Shown here: positions 59,370 to 64,000 of the stretch, piece by piece
Layout of the letters: every line of letters starts with the position of its first letter
Numbering within the stretch: the first letter of the stretch is position 1
Source: Nakamurella sp. A5-74
GTDB taxonomy: Bacteria; Actinomycetota; Actinomycetes; Mycobacteriales; Nakamurellaceae
DNA: 64,000 nt
Reading direction: 5' to 3'
NCBI RefSeq assembly: GCF_040438885.1
Contig: NZ_CP159218.1
Span: 4,464,001-4,528,000, forward strand
Made by a program: the position numbers and the translations under genes
The notes under the pieces: model-generated
Seen by the model: only the letters and a program-made list of their open reading frames with translations
Told to the model about the DNA's origin: nothing
The model's database searches: none

Positions 59370-59651
59370 TCAGGGGTCGAGCGACGCAGGAGCCGGGACC
59401 CCCTCGCGTGCAACAGGATCTCGACTCACTTCGCTCGCTCGATCACGGTCAACTCCGGTGCTCGAGCGAGGGACGAGTCGAAACCGCCTCGCGTGCAACA
59501 GGATCTCGACCCACTTCGCTCGATTGATCACCGTCAGCTCCGGTGGTCGATCGACAATAATGCCTGCGCCCCAGCCGATCCCGATGGCCAGCAGCACCCC
59601 GACCACCGTGAGCGCGGTGTCCTGACCACCCCGGCGCGTGTTGTTCGTCAT
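59370..59651 (-). CDS. Small membrane protein with repeat-derived tail
   Basis: Translation from Met at 59651 gives 93 residues. TALTVVGVLLAIGIGWGAGIIVD (about 11-33) is one membrane segment, with a basic N-terminus (MTNNTRRGG). The C-terminal 55 residues are encoded by two copies of a 63-bp repeat and look non-native. The gene could originally have ended near 59550. It follows dnaB in the same direction. Function unknown. Confidence 0.45.
   Translation of the reverse strand: MTNNTRRGGQDTALTVVGVLLAIGIGWGAGIIVDRPPELTVINRAKWVEILLHARRFRLVPRSSTGVDRDRASEVSRDPVAREGVPAPASLDP
59403..59550. repeat. Pair of 63-bp direct repeats related to the interspersed repeat
   Basis: Copies lie at 59403-59465 and 59488-59550, both starting CTCGCGTGCAACAGGATCTC, with five or six differences. 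They contain CACTTCGCTCG and GGTCGA/CTCGA elements like those at 46415-46500, so the repeats are members of one dispersed family. Confidence 0.8.
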
Positions 59652-59745
59652 CGTCTCGTCCCCCGCCCGTGCGCAGTGACAACCGGAGTGGTTGTCCGAG
59701 CCTGGACCACAGCGGAGAGCCGCCTGCACCGCCGCGTCGGCGGTG

Positions 59746-61254
59746 CTACATCCCCGCCGCGATGTCGTGGAAGCGGGAGTAGTGCAACTGGTGTGCGACC
59801 GGGATGGTGCGGGTCTCACCGTTGCGGTGCTTGACCACCATCAGATCGGCCTCGCCGGGGCGGTCCTCGGAGTCGTAGGCATCCGGCCGGTGCACCAGGA
59901 TCACGACGTCCGCGTCCTGCTCGAGGGATCCGGACTCACGCAGGTCCGACAACATCGGCCGCTTGTCGGTGCGCTGTTCGGCGCCACGATTCAGCTGCGA
60001 GAGCGCGACCACCGGGAGCTCCAACTCCTTGGCGAGCAGCTTCATCTGCCGGGAGAACTCCGAGACCTCCTGCTGACGGGACTCGACCTTCTTGCCCGAC
60101 GTCATCAGCTGCAGGTAGTCGACCACGATCAGCTTCAGGTCGTGGCGCTGCTTGAGCCGCCGCGCCTTGGCGCGGATCTCCATGATCGTCATGTTGGGTG
60201 AATCGTCGAAGAACAGTGGGGCATCAGTGATCTCGCCCATCCGGCGGACGATCTTCTGCCAGTCGCGGTCGGTCATCGTGCCGCTGCGCATCTGACTGAG
60301 CTTGATCTCACCCTCGGCCGAAAGCAACCGCATCGCCAGGTCGGTCTTGCTCATTTCCAGCGAGAACACGACGGTGGCCATCTTGTGCTTGATGGCGGCG
60401 TGCCTGGCCATGTCCATCGCCGCGGTCGACTTCCCCATGCCGGGGCGGCCGGCGATGATCACCATCTGGCCCGGGTGCAGGCCGTTGGTCAGCGCGTCCA
60501 GATCGGCGTAGCCGGTGGGGATCCCGGAACCCCGACCACCGGAGCTGGCGATCGCATCGATCTCGTCGAGCGTCGGCTGCAGGATCTCGTCGAGGATGAC
60601 GTAGTCCTCGCTGGTGCGTCGCTCGGTGACGTCGTACAGCTCGGCCTGGGCGCGGTCGACGATCTCGTCGACGGCACCTCCGCCCATCTCGCCGTCGGCG
60701 CCGCCGTACCCGAGCTGGACGATGGTGGTGCCGGCCTCCACGAGCCGCCGCAGGATGGCTTTCTCCGCGACGATATGGGCGTAGAAACCGGCGTTCGCGG
60801 CCGTCGGCACCATCGAGGTCAGGTGGTGCAGATAGGTGGCACCGCCGGTGCGGGAGAGCTTCCCGGTGCGGTCGAGCTCTCCGGTGACGGTGATCGGATC
60901 GGCCGGCTCGCCCTTCGCGTAGAGATCCAGCACGGCATCGAAGATCAGCGAGTGGGCCGGCTTGTAGAAGTCGCCGCTGCGCAGGGTCTCCACCACGTCG
61001 GCGATCGCATCCTTGCTGAGCAACATCCCCCCGAGGACGGACTGCTCGGCCGCAAGATCCTGCGGCGGCTGACGTTCGAAGCGGGACTGCGGCGCCGGCT
61101 GCTCCGTGAACCGATCGTCGGAGCGCGCGAGTCCTGCTGCCATCGAAGCACTGTCCCCTTCTGGTGCTCCCGTGGGAGCCGATTGCCGCGACGTCCGTCC
61201 GACGCGTTCCTGCACGCCACTCGCACGTGCCGCCGCTCGCTGATCGACCGTCAT
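59746..61254 (-). CDS. dnaB: Replicative DNA helicase DnaB
   Basis: A protein of 502 residues. The N-terminal domain has PPQDLAAEQSVLGGMLLSKDAI and HSLIFDAVLDLYAKGEPADPITVTGEL. The RecA-like domain has GIPTGYADLDALTNGLHPGQMVIIAGRPGMGKST (Walker A), FSLEMSK, LKLIVVDYLQLM (Walker B) and SQLNRGAEQRTDKRPMLSDLRESGSLEQDADVV, all typical of DnaB. No intein is present, although inteins are frequent at the Walker A site in related bacteria. Met38 is an alternative start. It unwinds DNA at the replication fork with ATP. Confidence 0.97.
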   Translation of the reverse strand: MTVDQRAAARASGVQERVGRTSRQSAPTGAPEGDSASMAAGLARSDDRFTEQPAPQSRFERQPPQDLAAEQSVLGGMLLSKDAIADVVETLRSGDFYKPAHSLIFDAVLDLYAKGEPADPITVTGELDRTGKLSRTGGATYLHHLTSMVPTAANAGFYAHIVAEKAILRRLVEAGTTIVQLGYGGADGEMGGGAVDEIVDRAQAELYDVTERRTSEDYVILDEILQPTLDEIDAIASSGGRGSGIPTGYADLDALTNGLHPGQMVIIAGRPGMGKSTAAMDMARHAAIKHKMATVVFSLEMSKTDLAMRLLSAEGEIKLSQMRSGTMTDRDWQKIVRRMGEITDAPLFFDDSPNMTIMEIRAKARRLKQRHDLKLIVVDYLQLMTSGKKVESRQQEVSEFSRQMKLLAKELELPVVALSQLNRGAEQRTDKRPMLSDLRESGSLEQDADVVILVHRPDAYDSEDRPGEADLMVVKHRNGETRTIPVAHQLHYSRFHDIAAGM

Positions 61255-61896
61255 GGGGAATGTCTACGAGACACCTCCGACAGTCTTCCGTCATCGGTCG
61301 TCGTGGAGAACGTAGGGCGAGCGGACAGCCGCGCCAAGCCGGGGTGTGCACGGGCTGTTGACGCGGTGTTGACCGGATGTGCACAGCCCGGCATCGTCGC
61401 AGGACACGACGCCGGACGATTGTGGACAACCTGGGGAAATCTCTCGGACGTTCTGCTGTCCATGCAGGTCAACGCGGTGGACGGCGGTCAAGCCCTGGGG
61501 ACAACTTGTTCGCCGGATGTGCTCGGCGCGGCGGCGTCGGGCGTGTCCTGCTGGACCAGGAACACGCCCGCCGTGGTGACCACACATCCCTGCCACCGAG
61601 CACGCCCACCTCATCGGACGATCCTGCGGCAAGCGTCGTCGACGCCCGGAGGCGGCTCATGCCCGCTCCGCGCTCACCCCCGCTGCGCGAGCCAACCGGC
61701 GAAGTCGAGCACATTGGGATCCACGGTCCTGGTGCGGGCCAACTGGCGCTCGCGGGCTGGACTGACCAGCCAGACAGCAGCGCGCCGCCACCCGCTCCCC
61801 CCGGACTCGTCGACACGGTGCTTGACCTGCTAGAACGCGAACCAGGAGCCCGACCGGTCACGGCAGGTGTGCCTACGACGCCGAATCACATGGATG
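61255..61896. other. Region upstream of dnaB without a convincing gene
   Basis: About 640 bases. It holds a DnaA-box-like TGTGGACAA (61421-61429; complement TTGTCCACA) and an inverted pair CGGGCTGT (61351-61358) / ACAGCCCG (61383-61390). Frames on both strands are Arg/Pro/Ser-rich shadows. A short minus-strand stretch ending near 61668 reads ...TVDPNVLDFAGWLAQRG-stop and could be the tail of a degraded gene. A single DnaA box is not an origin. Confidence 0.45.
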
Positions 61897-61930
61897 CTCC
61901 CGGCTCCGGCAGGTCAGCCGGGGCCGGGAG
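61897..61930 (-). terminator. Hairpin terminator after metallophosphoesterase gene
   Basis: CTCCCGGCTCCGGC (61897-61910) pairs with GCCGGGGCCGGGAG (61917-61930) at 13 of 14 positions, with a 6-base loop, starting 13 bases beyond the minus-strand stop. Confidence 0.7.
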
Positions 61931-61943
61931 ACCGTCGGGCGCA

Positions 61944-63893
61944 TTACCTGGTGAGGAATTCACTGTGGCGTAGGGGACGGTTCACGATGCGGGTGTCACC
62001 GACGCTGCCGTGGAAGACAACGTCGAGGGCCCCGGCGTACTCGTGGGCGCCGAACAGCCAGGGCAGCCCCAACGAGGTGAGGCCGACCGACATTCGATCG
62101 GGGTTGTCGGCGACCGCGGCGCCGTCAACGTACAACTTCGTGAGGCGACCGTCGTTGACCACCGCCAGGTGCCACCACCTGAGCTCGACCATGCCCTGAC
62201 CCCAGTTGGTCGTCGGGTAGGTGTTGTTCAGCGGGTAGTGGTTGAACTGCGCCTCGCGGCCGTTGTTGGTGATGTTCAGTTGAGCCAGCGGCTCGTTCGG
62301 GTCGGTGTTCTTGCCGTGCTTGCCGGCTGCCCCGGCCGAACCTCGGCGGCTCAAGATCGATGCATTGCCGTTATTGCCGGCGTCCCAGTCCAGCGGCAGC
62401 ATCACGAACGTCTCAATTGTGTATCCGCTGGTGAAGGTTTCGCGGTTCAGTGGGGCCTTCGACCCGGTGGTCAGATACGAGCCGTGAACCGGATTGCGGC
62501 CACCGACGAACTTCAGGCTGGCGTGCCCGGGCTGGTCGGGGTGGTGCTCGGTGGATGTGGTCAGCGCACCGTCGGCGGTGCCCGGCACGCTCACCACCGT
62601 CAGATCGTTTCCCTTGCCCGACAGGTCCGGGACCATCTGGCCGGCGCGGAGCGAGGTTCCGGAGGCGCCGAGCCCGTCGAAGCGCCAATACGCCTGGGTG
62701 CCCGGCACCAGCTCCTGGCCGGCCGGCCGGGCGGGCCGGACCGGAACCGGGAGGAAGCTGGAGAACCGCTGCTCGAAGTCGATCGGGATGGAGAAATTGT
62801 CGACCGGGCCGGTGATCCGGGCGAGCTCGGCTTGCAGCTCGTTGCGCGTCTGGGGTGCCTGGGCCAGGATCCACGGGTTGATCGTCTCGACGTCGATGGT
62901 CTTGCGGATCAGGTCGAAGTGGTACAGCCGGATCATGGCGCCGCCGCCGAAGTAGCGGTTCTGGTAGTTGGTGATGTGCATGTACACGTCATTGCCGGCG
63001 GCGTTCTTCTTGGTCATCCGCCCCGGCGGCCAGTAGTGGCCATTGATGGTCAGGAAGATCTGGTCGTTACCAGTGACCAGTTTGTCCCAGACCGTCTGAC
63101 CGTAACCGGAAAGAACCGCGTCGTTGTCCGGGTCGCCGGAGGGGTAGGGAAAGACGTTGTCGTCGTAGACAGAACCGACGATGTCGTGCGCGGTGAGGAC
63201 CACCGGCATCTTCGGGTGCGCCTTGATCACCTTGTTGGCCCACGCGAAGCCCTGATCGGTGGTCCGCCAGTCCATCGCCAGCAGCAACCAAGAACGGCCG
63301 GCTGCCTGGAAGATGTGCGCGGTGTTGTATCCGGTCGCGTCGGACCCGGCGAACGTCTTCGACTTCTTGAACCGCTGAGGTCCCATGGTCTGCAGGTAGG
63401 GCGTGTCACCGCGGCTGTCGTCGCCCCTCACGTCGTGGTTGCCGGCCAGCACACTGTAGGCGGCGCCGTGCGAGTCCATCAGCGCGAACGCCTTGTCGAC
63501 CTGGGCGAACGAGATCGGGTCAGCGTCCTGCGTCAGGTCGCCGAGGTGGGCCATGAACACGATGTTGTTGTTGGCGTCCCGGCTGTTGTTGATGATGTAC
63601 CGGAAGGACTCCTCCTGCGGCGTGCGGCTGATGCTGTCCTGGCTGCCCCAGTACAGAAACTGGGTGTCCGGCATGACCGCGAGGGTGAATTGCAGCGCCT
63701 GCGGATCCGGATTCCAGGTGCCGACCTTACCGCTGGATTGCACGCCCGCCGCGGACGCCGTCGATTCGCCGAGCACGGGCCCACCGATGCCTACAAGCGC
63801 CGCGCCGGCACCGGCCAGCGCCGTACTGCGCAGGAAACCTCGGCGGCTCTGACCACTTCGCTCGTATGAGGCGGTGTCATCGTGATTGGACAT
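61944..63893 (-). CDS. Tat-exported metallophosphoesterase with C-terminal LamG domain
   Basis: A protein of 649 residues. A Tat signal (SRRGFLRSTALAGAGAALVGIGG) opens it. The calcineurin-like domain (about 65-340) has VMPDTQF, HLGDLTQDAD, AGNHDVRGDD, LTAHDIV and NGHYWPPGR, supplying the usual metal-ligand Asp, Asn and His residues. Residues about 395-645 form a LamG/concanavalin-like domain (YWRFDGLG...GSYLTTG...FTSGYTIETFVMLP...WWHLAVVNDGRLTKLYVDG). The ATG at 63893 is favoured because GGGAAGG lies 8 bases upstream; a start at 63923 is possible. It probably cleaves an extracellular phosphoester. Confidence 0.9.
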   Translation of the reverse strand: MSNHDDTASYERSGQSRRGFLRSTALAGAGAALVGIGGPVLGESTASAAGVQSSGKVGTWNPDPQALQFTLAVMPDTQFLYWGSQDSISRTPQEESFRYIINNSRDANNNIVFMAHLGDLTQDADPISFAQVDKAFALMDSHGAAYSVLAGNHDVRGDDSRGDTPYLQTMGPQRFKKSKTFAGSDATGYNTAHIFQAAGRSWLLLAMDWRTTDQGFAWANKVIKAHPKMPVVLTAHDIVGSVYDDNVFPYPSGDPDNDAVLSGYGQTVWDKLVTGNDQIFLTINGHYWPPGRMTKKNAAGNDVYMHITNYQNRYFGGGAMIRLYHFDLIRKTIDVETINPWILAQAPQTRNELQAELARITGPVDNFSIPIDFEQRFSSFLPVPVRPARPAGQELVPGTQAYWRFDGLGASGTSLRAGQMVPDLSGKGNDLTVVSVPGTADGALTTSTEHHPDQPGHASLKFVGGRNPVHGSYLTTGSKAPLNRETFTSGYTIETFVMLPLDWDAGNNGNASILSRRGSAGAAGKHGKNTDPNEPLAQLNITNNGREAQFNHYPLNNTYPTTNWGQGMVELRWWHLAVVNDGRLTKLYVDGAAVADNPDRMSVGLTSLGLPWLFGAHEYAGALDVVFHGSVGDTRIVNRPLRHSEFLTR

Positions 63894-64000
63894 AAGAACC
63901 TTCCCATTCATTTCTTGAGTCAATTTCCCTTGAACGGCAAGGACGCTAGCCCGGACCGTTCACGGGTTGCCTGTCTGATCGGCGTGTGAAAGCGCGAAAG

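Noticed and set aside
61421-61429. DnaA box suggesting an origin near dnaB
   Set aside because: Only one good box is present, without the cluster, AT-rich region or dnaA/dnaN neighbours of an oriC.
61377-61973. A 198-codon plus-strand frame upstream of dnaB
   Set aside because: Pro/Arg/Ser-rich composition without motifs, and it runs into the terminator and the end of the metallophosphoesterase gene.
62010-63869. A 619-codon plus-strand frame
   Set aside because: It is antisense to the metallophosphoesterase and rich in Val/Gly/Arg/His as shadow frames are here.

Overview
This is a 64 kb window of GC-rich DNA from an actinobacterium. The supporting signs are frequent GTG starts, ATGA/GTGA stop-start overlaps, an ANTAR regulator, a large LuxR-family ATPase regulator, WYL and TetR/GntR regulators, a SigE-like ECF sigma factor, and the spread of a 'GGTCGAGCGAGC' type interspersed repeat. 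The genus cannot be fixed from the sequence alone.

Layout. (1) 1-517 is a kup potassium-transporter fragment that is cut off at its 3' side. (2) 518-10302 is accessory DNA: a plasmid/phage-type DUF932 gene divergent from an AlpA-like regulator, then a loose series of single genes (P-loop kinase, two tiny overlapping ORFs, a 2H phosphoesterase, a frameshifted methyltransferase, an aminoglycoside-phosphotransferase-type gene split by a complete IS256-family element, a PPOX-fold protein, a NUDIX hydrolase, a deoxyribosyltransferase-like protein, and a WYL regulator divergent from a RidA protein). (3) 10466-18332 is a 7.8 kb segment bounded by two directly repeated sites that look like actinobacterial dif (XerC/XerD) sites. 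It holds a LuxR-family ATPase regulator, a small membrane protein with two SDR oxidoreductases, and a thermonuclease group. (4) 18384-33956 is a sialic acid module: a FadR-type GntR regulator, a secreted two-LamG sialidase, a dipeptide-type ABC importer laid out like SiaEFGI, then an overlapping run of three Gfo/Idh/MocA oxidoreductases, a NanA-like lyase, a ROK kinase and NanE. A 21-bp dyad found upstream of both the sialidase and the importer is the likely operator. (5) 34228-37700 holds a serine resolvase with two copies of a resolvase-site-like block flanking a second 2H phosphoesterase and a BAAT-type lipoprotein hydrolase, then a cation-efflux fragment. (6) 37738-51377 is a surface-glycan region: an MFS transporter, five or six glycosyltransferases, an FkbM methyltransferase, a WcbI-like protein and a methyltransferase, interrupted by a TetR/hydrolase pair and an ANTAR regulator. 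(7) 51468-63893 looks more core-like: 5-oxoprolinase PxpA and a PxpB-PxpC fusion, a HIT protein, a polytopic mannosyltransferase-like protein, an ECF sigma factor with a membrane partner, a secreted beta-helix protein with a Thr/Pro-rich stalk, DnaB helicase, and a Tat-exported metallophosphoesterase with a LamG domain.

How it works together (inference). The sialidase would release sialic acid, perhaps in an anhydro form, outside the cell. The ABC importer takes it up, one or more of the three tandem NAD(P)-dependent oxidoreductases remodel it, and the lyase, kinase and epimerase convert it to GlcNAc-6-phosphate. The nagA/nagB steps are not in this window. The most unusual items are the tandem oxidoreductase trio inside a nan operon, the paired dif-like sites, the resolvase with paired sites, and several short tandem repeats placed at gene junctions.
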